64,000 nucleotides of DNA from an uncultured Erythrobacter sp. (GTDB taxonomy: Bacteria > Pseudomonadota > Alphaproteobacteria > Sphingomonadales > Sphingomonadaceae). The stretch is taken from positions 2,241,928 to 2,305,927 of the forward strand of contig CANKYI010000001.1 in the NCBI GenBank assembly GCA_947488085.1, in the 5' to 3' direction. The number at the start of each line of letters is the position of its first letter. The stretch's first letter is position 1. The position numbers and the translations under genes were made by a program. This document shows, one piece after another, positions 18,310 to 25,747 of this stretch. The notes under the pieces were generated by a model that worked only from the letters and a program-made list of their open reading frames with translations, made no database searches and was not told the origin of the DNA.

Positions 18310-18816
18310 GTGAGTTCGAGAAACGAAACATTCGCACTGCTCAAGGATAGCCTCGATGAGGCGCAAGTTTCTGTGCGGGCTTATGACACCAAAGCGCAGA
18401 TTGTCGGTGTCGGCTACATCTTCGCGCTCAGCATAATTGGTGACATCGGGCGGCTAGCAAATGATCAAGGGGGTGGCGGCATCGTTGCGGTCGTCATCGC
18501 CTGGGTGCTTGTGGTCCTACCAATCGTCTTGTTTGGGTATGTGCTCTATCCAAAACGTAAGTCGACGGAGGTCGAGACAAGCGATGGACGAACCCACATC
18601 TTCTATTTGCATCCTGATCGTTATGGCTCTGCCAAGCACCTGATCGAGGCAGCTGAGAAGTGCGATCCGGTCGATGAGATTGCTAACGAACTGATGGAAA
18701 TTTCGTTACTCCGAGAGAGCAAGCGCAAGCGTTTCGTCATCGCTCTTGCAAGTGCGGGGGTAACGTTTGCCGCCTTGTTCGCCAGCCAAATATTGATCGG
18801 CGCTGGACTACTCTAG
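18310..18816 (+). CDS. Three-helix membrane protein resembling Pycsar effectors (PycTM)
   Basis: 168 residues from GTG 18310 (the start is uncertain, since the AAAGG element abuts it). A first amphipathic segment holds YDTKAQIVGVGYIFALSII (about 24-42), then a second transmembrane pair ends in LYPKRK (about 80). The soluble stretch HIFYLHPDRYGSAKHLIEAAEKC and the charged helix LRESKRKRF lead into a last transmembrane helix. The D-x-KA motif entering TM1, the YP ending of TM2 and the long helical region before TM3 follow the pattern of PycTM/DUF5706 membrane effectors. In Pycsar defence these act downstream of a pyrimidine cyclase. No cyclase gene is nearby, so the function remains open; similarity is by eye only. 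Confidence 0.45.
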   Translation: MSSRNETFALLKDSLDEAQVSVRAYDTKAQIVGVGYIFALSIIGDIGRLANDQGGGGIVAVVIAWVLVVLPIVLFGYVLYPKRKSTEVETSDGRTHIFYLHPDRYGSAKHLIEAAEKCDPVDEIANELMEISLLRESKRKRFVIALASAGVTFAALFASQILIGAGLL

Positions 18817-19160
18817 CCGTGCATATGCGTTTCTAGAATGTCGAGAACGAGCGCGTCTGGTTTGTCGACGCATTCCTGCATAGTGTTGACTACGGCGACT
18901 TGAACCTCACGCGCCGACACAGTCGATTTCGACGCTTTGCCGCTAGCATAGCCATACAACAAAACCAGTGCGAAGCCGCGATCATCCTCGTTTAGTGTGA
19001 CCATGTCCCAGCAACGCATTTCGGCCAAATCGAACATCTCTTCAGAAGCTAGACCAAGCGGGTCTACCTCAGTCTGCGAAGGCTGCTCTTGCGCGACGGT
19101 TTGGGTTGGAGAAATGGCAAGGCCAGCGAGTGCCAATCCGGCAATAAGTGTTTTCTTCAT
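18813..19160 (-). CDS. HdeA/HdeB-like periplasmic protein
   Basis: 115 residues. Signal peptide (about 1-23, VAQ cleavage). The mature part is small and helical, with one Cys in AEMRCWDM and a second in MQECVDKPD, separated by LLYGYASGKA. This matches the HdeA/HdeB plan: C-x(2-3)-hydrophobic, GY-x-GK, C-x-x-(N/K)P, with a single disulfide. HdeA family members are acid-activated periplasmic chaperones in enterobacteria; in alphaproteobacteria many relatives are uncharacterised. Its stop codon overlaps the stop of the convergent 18310 gene. Confidence 0.65.
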   Translation of the reverse strand: MKKTLIAGLALAGLAISPTQTVAQEQPSQTEVDPLGLASEEMFDLAEMRCWDMVTLNEDDRGFALVLLYGYASGKASKSTVSAREVQVAVVNTMQECVDKPDALVLDILETHMHG

Positions 19161-19171
19161 AATTCTACTCC

Positions 19172-19591
19172 TTATCGGCCGCCACGCATGCAGGCATCCA
19201 TTTCAAGCTGATAAACTCTGGCGCGGCGTCGTTCTTCCTGACGTTGCTCACCTTGCCTGATGGCCCCGATGATGCCGCCGATGATTGCTCCGCGTCGCTC
19301 CGCGCGTCGCCTCTCCTCGCGATTTTCCCCTCTCAAAAGCGAGCCAAGTGCAGCAGCCCCTGAGCCTCTTGCAGCACCTTCCAATGCTCCGCCTCTGCGA
19401 TACCTTCGCGGGGTGCGGCCATTGTAACCCGAAAAAGCGAGCGCGCGTTCATGGCAATAATCAAATCGAGATTCGAGATACTGATGTTCGCCACGCTGAG
19501 CCGAAGCCGGAGTTGCAATCAAAACTGCGGCGCATATGGCAGGAACAAGTCCAAATATCAGTGATCGGGAGCTCATACTCAATTTGGGCAT
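19172..19591 (-). CDS. Secreted glycine-zipper protein
   Basis: 139 residues (an in-frame ATG 15 bp later is an equally possible start). Signal peptide about 1-32 (ASAQ). The mature chain holds two Gly/Ala-rich segments (GALEGAARGSGAAALGSLL and GAIIGGIIGAI) separated by an Arg/Glu-rich helix, and two cysteines at the ends. Glycine zippers mediate helix packing in membranes. It is 11 bp upstream of, and likely co-transcribed with, the HdeA-like gene. Function unknown. Confidence 0.7.
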   Translation of the reverse strand: MPKLSMSSRSLIFGLVPAICAAVLIATPASAQRGEHQYLESRFDYCHERALAFSGYNGRTPRRYRRGGALEGAARGSGAAALGSLLRGENREERRRAERRGAIIGGIIGAIRQGEQRQEERRRARVYQLEMDACMRGGR

Positions 19592-19739
19592 TCCATGTCT
19601 CCCGCTAGCCGAAATCTATAGGCGCATAGCTATTCAGAGGGGTGTCAAAACATGCCCCGCTGATCTATCTAGAAGGACTAACAGAAAAAGTCGGAATCTT
19701 TTGTCCTATAACCTTCCGACATAAAAGCAGATTTCGTGG

Positions 19740-20510
19740 ATGAAGCAATCGGTGGTCGGGAAGAGCGCAAATCACGCAATATCCAGCGCCGAGGAAATCG
19801 CGCTCTTTCGGCAGAGGGTGAGCCTATGCGACAGGGTTTCCAGTCTGAATTTCCTGTGCTTGCGGTCCGCCTCACGGATCGGCGTAACCTCTCTTGCCTA
19901 TCATCATCTGCCTGCGATTGGTTCTGCGGAGCCTATCGGTCTCAATGCAATATGCGTCGGCTTCCCCTCCGATTTGGTCAGCCACTTCGAGGATAACCGG
20001 ATCATCCAGATTGATCCGACAATCCACGCGATCTTGTCAGGCGGAACGGCGAAATGGTGGGGGGAATTGGACGATACGAGCAAGTTGAGCAAGAAAGAAC
20101 GCGCCTATCTCGAATTTGCAGCGAGCAAAGTTGGAGTCGGCCTGCACCTACCCACATACGGCCCCAACGGTCGCCAAGGTTATGTCTCCATGGGTTTTGG
20201 CGCTCACAAGCCCGACTTCGGTGGCGCGGAATTGGCCAGTCTCCAACTCTGTTGCCAGATCGCCCACCAACATTACTGTCAGCTGTTGCACAAACCTCTG
20301 CCACGCAATGTCCGTCTATCTCCGCGCGAACGGGAGATTCTGTCGTGGGTCGCGGAAGGGAAAAGCAATGGCGTTATCGCTGAAATTCTGCAGATCACGG
20401 AAAGCAGCGTGATCACCTATCTGGAACGTGCCTTCCGAAAACTCGAAGTCGACAACAGGGTCACAGCCTCTCTGCGCGCATCGACTTTGGGACAGCTGAG
20501 GCACTTGTAA
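19740..20510 (+). CDS. LuxR-family transcriptional regulator (autoinducer-domain type, no partner synthase)
   Basis: 256 residues. The N-terminal part (about 15-175) resembles an autoinducer-binding domain, with aromatic residues near the pocket (AYHHLPAIG, KWWGEL). The C-terminal GerE/LuxR helix-turn-helix is clear: LSPREREILSWVAEGKSNGVIAEILQ followed by SSVITYLERAFRKLEVDNR (about 192-240). No luxI-type synthase is in the window, so it is a solo regulator that may sense endogenous, exogenous or no acyl-homoserine lactone. As the last gene of the island and one of only two regulators in it, it may control the cargo. Confidence 0.85.
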   Translation: MKQSVVGKSANHAISSAEEIALFRQRVSLCDRVSSLNFLCLRSASRIGVTSLAYHHLPAIGSAEPIGLNAICVGFPSDLVSHFEDNRIIQIDPTIHAILSGGTAKWWGELDDTSKLSKKERAYLEFAASKVGVGLHLPTYGPNGRQGYVSMGFGAHKPDFGGAELASLQLCCQIAHQHYCQLLHKPLPRNVRLSPREREILSWVAEGKSNGVIAEILQITESSVITYLERAFRKLEVDNRVTASLRASTLGQLRHL

Positions 20511-20849
20511 GACCCAGGCGATTGTTTTCGGCTTAGTAACTGCCCTGATTTGCACATTGTCGTCGTTACAATGTTCACGTTGACTTCTTGCTGTCCGCTT
20601 CCACCCCCAATTCGCGACATCCATTTCGATTCTAACCGAAGCTGCGACCGGTCATTCAAGGGAGGTAAACACCCGCCTTCTGTTGCGAAGCATTTCTAGA
20701 CTCACGCGGTAAACTGCCGCTCCACAGCAGATCGCACTCAGGATAATTTTGAGCACATTTCCACCCTACTCGCGCAAATTCGCAAACTGCCTCTTTTTCA
20801 TGTTTTTTTCATAGAAGTCCCAACGACCGACCATAAGTCGTTGAATTAA
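20511..20849. other. Non-coding right end of the island
   Basis: No gene is supported. It holds the inverted copy of the 15-mer seen near the left end (20593-20607) and the 19-bp end repeat (20794-20812) just before the att core. Short frames here have poor composition. Confidence 0.55.
20794..20812 (+). repeat. Right 19-bp island-end repeat
   Basis: Identical and co-oriented with 2182-2200, lying inside the island next to the right att core; possible integrase arm site. See the left copy for limits. Confidence 0.45.
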
Positions 20850-20899
20850 TGGAGCGGGCGAGGCGATTCGAACGCCCGACCCCAACCTTGGCAAGGTTG
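20848..20899 (-). repeat. tRNA-proximal attachment site (52-bp direct repeat)
   Basis: Same 52 bp as 2049-2100, here as part of the intact tRNA-Gly gene. Identity stops within the 5' side of the anticodon stem. Confidence 0.93.
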
Positions 20900-20924
20900 T
20901 GCTCTACCCCTGAGCTACGCCCGC
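20850..20924 (-). tRNA. tRNA-Gly (anticodon GCC)
   Basis: The minus strand folds into a full cloverleaf. Acceptor arms are GCGGGCG/CGCCCGC; the D-arm is GCTC/GAGC; the anticodon arm is CAACC-TTGCCAA-GGTTG with anticodon GCC. The T-arm has the TTCGAAT loop and CCA is encoded at the 3' end. The 3' half is the island's integration target, and the duplication keeps the gene intact. Confidence 0.97.
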
Positions 20925-21146
20925 TCACTGACGTCTCGCACAGATTGCTGAAAACAGCGCCTCTGTGCCGGAGAGGCGGCGCAAGTAACAGGGGGTGTTG
21001 AACCCTGCAAGCGTAAAATTGGATCAAATTTGCTCTGAACCGCTTGTGGCGACTAGCCAGCGGCCACGCCAAGGTTCAAAAGGCCGCGAAACGCCCCACA
21101 TAGGGCCTCACACAAATTAGCGAAGATCAGAAATAGGAGCGCGACT

Positions 21147-22088
21147 TTGGCCAGCATGGGTCTTAACATCGAAGAGCAAAAAGCGGTTGAGAAATTCCGC
21201 GCCGAAGTGGTCGATCCGTCTCAAACAAAGCTCGTCATCCTCGACTTCTGGGCGGAATGGTGCGGGCCCTGCAAAGCTTTGACGCCGACGCTGGAGAAGA
21301 TTGCTGCGGAATATGCCGACAAAGGCGTGATCCTCGCCAAAATCAACGTTGATGAAGACAAATTCATCGCTGGTCAGTTTCAGGTTCAATCGATTCCCAC
21401 CGTCTATGCAATGTTTCAGGGACAGCCCGTTGCCGATCTGACTAATGCGCGCAGTGAGACGCAGCTTCGCCAGGTAATCGACCAATTGTTGACACAGCTG
21501 CCGATAACGGCCGGAGCGGATGGTGCCGGCGATGGACAGCAAGGCCCTTCGGCTGAGGAGATCGATCAGTTCATCACTATGGGCGAGCAGGCTTTGACAG
21601 AGGGCGATGCAGCGCGCGCCGCCGGCATCTTTGCGCAGGTCACTGAATTTGCAGCCGACAACGCTGCTGCCCATGCAGGTCTCGTTCGCTCTCTGGTCAC
21701 GCTTGGCCAAGTGGACGAGGCACGCCAAGTGCTCAGCGCCGTTGATGCTGATCCAAAGCTCGCAGCCGATCCTGCTATCGCCGCAGCGAAGAGCGCGCTG
21801 GAATTGGTGGGCACTCAGGTCGATGATGGGGAACTTGCCGGGCTTCGAGAGGCGGCGGAGGCCAATCGCGAGGATATGGACGCACAACTGACCTATGCAG
21901 AGGCAGCTTTTGCCGCCGGTTCACGCGATGATGCCGTGGACACGTTGCTCGCAATGGTCGCAGCGGATCGCGAATGGAATGAGGGCGCAGCGCGCGCAAA
22001 GCTGTTGCAAATCTTTGAGGCAACCGGGCTTGAAGATGAATGGGTGGTGGCCACCCGTCGCCGCCTTTCCAAGATCCTGTTCGGGTAA
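21147..22088 (+). CDS. Thioredoxin-fold chaperedoxin, YbbN/CnoX family
   Basis: About 313 residues. TTG 21147 is preferred because AGGAG (21135-21139) is 7 bp upstream; the next ATG (21156) would be 16 bp away. The thioredoxin domain occupies about residues 10-118 with an intact WCGPC redox motif (about 37-41) and the cis-Pro region SIPTVYAMF. The C-terminal half (about 130-313) is a set of Ala-rich TPR-like helices. CnoX/YbbN proteins combine holdase activity with protection of substrate thiols and pass clients to GroEL. It is followed 10 bp later by a LON-domain protein. Confidence 0.92.
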   Translation: MASMGLNIEEQKAVEKFRAEVVDPSQTKLVILDFWAEWCGPCKALTPTLEKIAAEYADKGVILAKINVDEDKFIAGQFQVQSIPTVYAMFQGQPVADLTNARSETQLRQVIDQLLTQLPITAGADGAGDGQQGPSAEEIDQFITMGEQALTEGDAARAAGIFAQVTEFAADNAAAHAGLVRSLVTLGQVDEARQVLSAVDADPKLAADPAIAAAKSALELVGTQVDDGELAGLREAAEANREDMDAQLTYAEAAFAAGSRDDAVDTLLAMVAADREWNEGAARAKLLQIFEATGLEDEWVVATRRRLSKILFG

Positions 22089-22098
22089 GCAGCACACA

Positions 22099-22710
22099 AT
22101 GCCCACACGTCTATCGATCTTTCCACTTCCCGGCGCAGTCCTGTTTCCGGGCCTGCAATTGCCGTTGCACATTTTCGAGCCGCGCTATCGCGCTCTGGTT
22201 GGCGATGCACTTGTCCGGGATCGCAAGATCGCCTTAATCCAACCGCAACGTCCGGTTGAAGGATCACCGCTTTATACAATCGGATGTGTCGGGCGGATCG
22301 GTGAGATCGAGGCCATGGATGATGGCCGCTACAACCTCATCCTCGAAGGCGAATCACGTTTCAAGCTGCTGCATGAACTCGATGCGAACACTGCCTTTAG
22401 ACAAGTTGAAGGTGAGCTAATTGACGACGATGCCGACGAAGTTTTGAGCCACGCACAACGCGGTGGGTTTGAACGCGAAGCGCGCGAATTTGCTGATGTA
22501 CAAGGGTACAGCGTTGATTGGGATTCGGTGGAGCGGTTGGACGATCAATCGCTGATCAATGGCGTATCCCAGATCGCGCCATTTGATGGAGCCTCGAAGC
22601 AGGCATTGCTTGAGGCATCCTCGCTATCGGCACGGTGTGAGCTGTTGGTGCAATTGATGCAGTTCTTTGGCCGCGATGATAGCGGTGAGGAAATCACGAC
22701 GTTTCAATAA
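22099..22710 (+). CDS. LON substrate-binding-domain protein (stand-alone Lon N-domain)
   Basis: 203 residues from ATG 22099. It consists of the Lon N-terminal PUA-like domain (LSIFPLPGAVLFPGLQLPLHIFEPRYRALV, then GCVGRIGEI and YNLILEGESRFKLL) and a helical tail. There is no ATPase or protease domain. Such proteins are common in alphaproteobacteria, probably binding unfolded segments. The 10-bp gap to the cnoX-like gene points to one operon devoted to protein quality control. Confidence 0.9.
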   Translation: MPTRLSIFPLPGAVLFPGLQLPLHIFEPRYRALVGDALVRDRKIALIQPQRPVEGSPLYTIGCVGRIGEIEAMDDGRYNLILEGESRFKLLHELDANTAFRQVEGELIDDDADEVLSHAQRGGFEREAREFADVQGYSVDWDSVERLDDQSLINGVSQIAPFDGASKQALLEASSLSARCELLVQLMQFFGRDDSGEEITTFQ

Positions 22711-22719
22711 TCGTGCGAT

Positions 22720-23769
22720 TTATTCCGCAGGGATTGGCAAACTTCTGAGCATTGTTGTGAGCACAATGAAGCTGTTCCGCTCTGCTTGGCGTCGATTGTA
22801 GTTCTCCGACTGCACCACGAGCACAGCGTCGAGACTGGGGACAATCGCGACAATATTGCCCCCATTACCCTTCATCATAACGGCAGCCTCGTAGCCGCGC
22901 GAAGAACGGATCGGCGTTGCCCACCACAGATAGCCATAATGCACATGATCACTCATCGAATGGGTTGGGGTCAGAACAGTTCGCAGCCACTCTTCGGGCA
23001 AAACCCGCTGGCCTTCCCAAACACCTCGATTCAGGACCATGCGCCCCAGCCGCAACAGCGCTTCATCAGAAATCGTCAGCTGGCCTCCCGATTGAATCTC
23101 CCCGCTGCGTGATCTGCGCCAATCCGCTCCGTCAATCCCAAGCGGATCGAACAATCGGCGCTGGACATAGCGGTCGAAGCGCTCGCCCGTTGCCTTTTCA
23201 ACGACCTGACCGAGAAGGAAGACGCCGGCGGTGCAGTAGGAAAATGGGCCAATCCCGCGCTCATCTCGTTCAAAATCTCGCGCAGGGAGGGCCAGCGCAA
23301 AGTCTCGCCATTCGCGGCGGCGATACATTCGCTCTTCTTGTCCCGGTGAGCGCCGGTCCCAGTCGTTGCAATCGAGAGCAGAGGACATGGTGAGCAGGTC
23401 TCGGATCGTAATCTCATTGAAGGGAGCACCGCGCGGCGAACTCAAATACGGCCAGACCTTCACATCAGTGCCGGGTAACATGCCATCTGCAATCGCCGCC
23501 CCGACAGCAAGCGCGGTGATGGATTTGCCAGCTGACCTGATGTCCACCCGATCGCCCAGATCACCTTTGCCAAAGCGTTCGCGGTAAACGATCTCACCAC
23601 CTTGTTCGGCGGCTACAGCACGAATTTTGCCGTAATCGCCAGCCAGCAACTGCTGCTCCAGCTGATCGAGGCTGAGATCTGGTATCGGCTGAGCGGTTGC
23701 GGGGAAGCAAAAACCCATTGCGAGAAAGGTGACGACCAATCCCGCACTTTTCCAATATCCGCCAAGCAT
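22720..23769 (-). CDS. Secreted serine hydrolase, class C beta-lactamase/PBP fold
   Basis: 349 residues with a signal peptide (about 1-26). The nucleophile motif S-x-x-K is SAGKS (about 80-84) and the second motif position is occupied by YCT (FSYCTAG, about 178). The strand motif normally KTG is probably represented by MKGNGG (about 298). The domain otherwise follows the family (ITIRDLLTMSS, YGYLWW). Members are esterases, peptidases or beta-lactamases; non-canonical second and third motifs argue against true beta-lactamase activity. Confidence 0.85.
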   Translation of the reverse strand: MLGGYWKSAGLVVTFLAMGFCFPATAQPIPDLSLDQLEQQLLAGDYGKIRAVAAEQGGEIVYRERFGKGDLGDRVDIRSAGKSITALAVGAAIADGMLPGTDVKVWPYLSSPRGAPFNEITIRDLLTMSSALDCNDWDRRSPGQEERMYRRREWRDFALALPARDFERDERGIGPFSYCTAGVFLLGQVVEKATGERFDRYVQRRLFDPLGIDGADWRRSRSGEIQSGGQLTISDEALLRLGRMVLNRGVWEGQRVLPEEWLRTVLTPTHSMSDHVHYGYLWWATPIRSSRGYEAAVMMKGNGGNIVAIVPSLDAVLVVQSENYNRRQAERNSFIVLTTMLRSLPIPAE

Positions 23770-23897
23770 CGCAGCCCTCCTCGCTGTTCAGACGAGAGGC
23801 TTGATACACGCCATATGAACCTGACTAGAATTCTTCAGCGAAGACTACACCGCTGATCCGCTGAATCACATGTCGTGCAGCCAATGCCGCAAGTCGA

Positions 23898-23934
23898 ACT
23901 CCTCCTATGCGACTTTCTGTCGCATAGGAGGAGT
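23898..23934 (+). promoter_or_regulatory. 16-bp perfect hairpin that contains the tetR Shine-Dalgarno
   Basis: Left arm 23898-23913, loop TTTCT 23914-23918, right arm 23919-23934; all 16 pairs match. The right arm contains AGGAGGAG (23926-23933), 9 bp before GTG 23943, and the left arm contains its exact complement CTCCTCCT. In RNA the ribosome binding site would be fully paired. The same DNA is a strong dyad that a TetR dimer could bind, so it may work as an operator, an RNA switch or both. Confidence 0.7.
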
Positions 23935-23942
23935 AGGTCACG

Positions 23943-24614
23943 GTGCAAAAAGCAACTACACGGTTACTTATGAAGCTCACAGTCCCTGCCACCAAGGGTG
24001 AACGTACCCGCGCGCACATCATCGCCACGGCCGCTGGCCTGTTCTGGCGGCGCAGTTTTCACGGTGTGTCAGTCGATCAGATCGCCAATGCTGCCAACGT
24101 CAACAAAGCGACCGTCTACCGCTACTTTGCCGACAAGCATGACCTCGCCTTCGCCGTCATGCGCTATAATGGTGCGGCGTCGATTGAGATGGTCTTTGAC
24201 TCGAGCTTTGTTGATCACACTGCGCCGGAAGAGCGCCTCGCCGCGATTTACCGCAAGGCCCATTGCGTCCATTTCGAAACCAGCCAGCGCGAAGGCGACG
24301 TTTACGGGTGTCCGATCGTCGGCCTGTCGCTTGAGCTAGGGCAGGAGTTCCCTGCATTGCGGGCTGAAGCGCAGCGAATTTTCAGCCAGATCGAAGCGAA
24401 AATGATCGAGATCGTGCGTGATGCCAATGCAGTTCGCGGCATCAGTGCCAATCCTGCGCCGCTTGGTCGAACACTCACTCAATTGTTGCATGGTGCTTTT
24501 GCCTCAGCGCGCATTTCTGCTGATCCCCAGCGCATGCTGGATGCTGGCGAAGCTTCGCTTGCGCTTATCGGATTCCCTCAAACCCCCATTCTCTCAACGG
24601 AGCAAGCCGCATGA
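23943..24614 (+). CDS. TetR/AcrR-family transcriptional repressor
   Basis: About 223 residues from GTG 23943, supported by AGGAGGAG 9 bp upstream; ATG 23970 is an alternative that would give MKLTVPATKGERTR. The helix-turn-helix is at about 20-65 (ATAAGLFWRRSFHGVSVDQIANAANVNKATVYRYF). The C-terminal ligand domain has a Cys in GDVYGCPIVGLSLELG, a pattern resembling NemR/AcuR-type sensors of electrophiles. It is translationally coupled (ATGA overlap) to a MAPEG-family gene, consistent with control of electrophile or thiol stress. The upstream 16-bp dyad is the probable autoregulatory site. Confidence 0.88.
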   Translation: MQKATTRLLMKLTVPATKGERTRAHIIATAAGLFWRRSFHGVSVDQIANAANVNKATVYRYFADKHDLAFAVMRYNGAASIEMVFDSSFVDHTAPEERLAAIYRKAHCVHFETSQREGDVYGCPIVGLSLELGQEFPALRAEAQRIFSQIEAKMIEIVRDANAVRGISANPAPLGRTLTQLLHGAFASARISADPQRMLDAGEASLALIGFPQTPILSTEQAA

Positions 24615-25036
24615 TCAATCTACCCCTCTACTCGGCCGGACTAGGCGCATTTCTGATTGTTTTGCAGGTCGCGTTGATGCTGACAGTCGGCTTGCATCGT
24701 TCAAAGGGTCAATTCATCGGCAATGGCGATGATCGCGATTTGGAGCGCAAAGTGCGCCGCCACGGCAATCTGGCGGAGAATGCCGGGCTTTTTCTTGTGG
24801 TCATAGCTCTGTTTGAGATGATTGTCGGGCAGACAACCTATGTAGCCGCAGTCTGCATCATCTTTGCAGTGGCCCGCATCCTTCATGCCGCGGGCTTTTC
24901 CTCGCTCGCAGGATCGCATGGCGAAGACCTCACCGGAGCACGCAAAGCCTTTGCTGGCATGCGAGCGATGGGGGCGTTCGGCACTTTGGGCGTTGCCGCA
25001 GCCCTTGCTTACGGGATCGGCTCCAACCTTACCTAG
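24611..25036 (+). CDS. MAPEG-family membrane protein
   Basis: 141 residues, four transmembrane helices (about 8-26, 58-78, 82-100, 118-138). It has the family's charged loop after TM1 (NGDDRDLERKVRRHGNLAEN). The R-x-H-x-N motif is the glutathione-binding signature of MAPEG proteins such as microsomal glutathione transferase. It overlaps the tetR stop by 4 bp, so the pair forms a small detoxification operon. Confidence 0.92.
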   Translation: MINLPLYSAGLGAFLIVLQVALMLTVGLHRSKGQFIGNGDDRDLERKVRRHGNLAENAGLFLVVIALFEMIVGQTTYVAAVCIIFAVARILHAAGFSSLAGSHGEDLTGARKAFAGMRAMGAFGTLGVAAALAYGIGSNLT

Positions 25037-25039
25037 TGG

Positions 25040-25693
25040 TTAGGCGACGTTTCCGCTGGGCATAGTTGCCACCGCAAAGGCACCGCGCAGGCCGTCTATT
25101 ACGTACTGCGCAGCCAATGCGGCCAGCAACACGCCGAGCAGCCGCGTGATAACCGCTTCGACCTTGTCTCCAAGCAGCCGGATGAGCGGACCTGCCGCGA
25201 CCAGCGCAGCAGCGGTGATGGCCAGTACCAGACCCAAGGCGGCAAACACTTCAATCGTCTCAGCCGTAGTGTCCGCCTCATTCATCAACAGCATGATCGC
25301 TGCAATCGCGCCCGGCCCCGCCAACATCGGCATGGCCATCGGAAAGACCGACACGTCTTCAATCTCAGGGTCTGCGCTGACTTTGTCTGCGCGTTCTTCG
25401 CGGCGTTTCGTGCGCTTTTCGAACACCATCTCAAACGCGATGTAAAACAGCATCAAACCGCCTGCGATGCGGAAACTATCAAGCTCAATATGCAGCGCGC
25501 CCAGCAGGTCTTCGCCAAAGAAGGCAAAGATCATCAAGATCACCGCCGCAATCCCGGTTGCGCGCAAAGCCATATTGCGCGCCTGCGCTGCGGATGCGCC
25601 TTTCGTCAGTCCTGCATAGATGGGCGCACAGCCCGGCGGATCGATCACCACGAACAGTGTGATAAAAGCGGAGATGAAAAGTTCAGGCAGCAT
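25040..25693 (-). CDS. MarC/NAAT family inner-membrane protein
   Basis: 217 residues with six predicted transmembrane helices. The MarC family signature VVIDPPGCAPIYAGLT lies near the N-terminus, then FRIAGGLMLFYIAFEMVF and PMAMPMLAGPGAIAAIM. A basic/acidic cytoplasmic loop (KRTKRREERADK) lies between TM3 and TM4. Function in this family is poorly defined (possible amino acid transport). Single gene. Confidence 0.9.
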   Translation of the reverse strand: MLPELFISAFITLFVVIDPPGCAPIYAGLTKGASAAQARNMALRATGIAAVILMIFAFFGEDLLGALHIELDSFRIAGGLMLFYIAFEMVFEKRTKRREERADKVSADPEIEDVSVFPMAMPMLAGPGAIAAIMLLMNEADTTAETIEVFAALGLVLAITAAALVAAGPLIRLLGDKVEAVITRLLGVLLAALAAQYVIDGLRGAFAVATMPSGNVA

Positions 25694-25747
25694 AGGGGCT
25701 CAAATTATCAAAGGTTGCGCGCATATTCGCTATCGGCGCGCCCCTGA

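Larger units (their letters stand above)
2049..20899. mobile_element. Integrated genomic island at tRNA-Gly(GCC), about 18.8 kb
   Basis: A 52-bp sequence covering the 3' part of tRNA-Gly (CCA end through the anticodon stem) is present in identical form at 2049-2100 and 20848-20899 in the same orientation. The right copy belongs to the intact tRNA; the left copy continues into unrelated DNA. This is the signature of a tyrosine integrase inserting at a tRNA 3' end. An integrase remnant starts about 120 bp inside the left copy and reads inward. Cargo includes a full RND efflux trio, GltS, two DUF4136 lipoproteins, an HdeA-like protein and two transcriptional regulators. No conjugation, replication or phage structural genes are present. 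By eye the segment 8.1-20.5 kb is less GC-rich than the core DNA, while 4.87-7.96 kb is core-like, so the island looks composite. Confidence 0.9.

Noticed and set aside
22720-23769. Functional beta-lactamase
   Set aside because: The fold is right, but the second and third motifs are non-canonical, so the gene is called a serine hydrolase.
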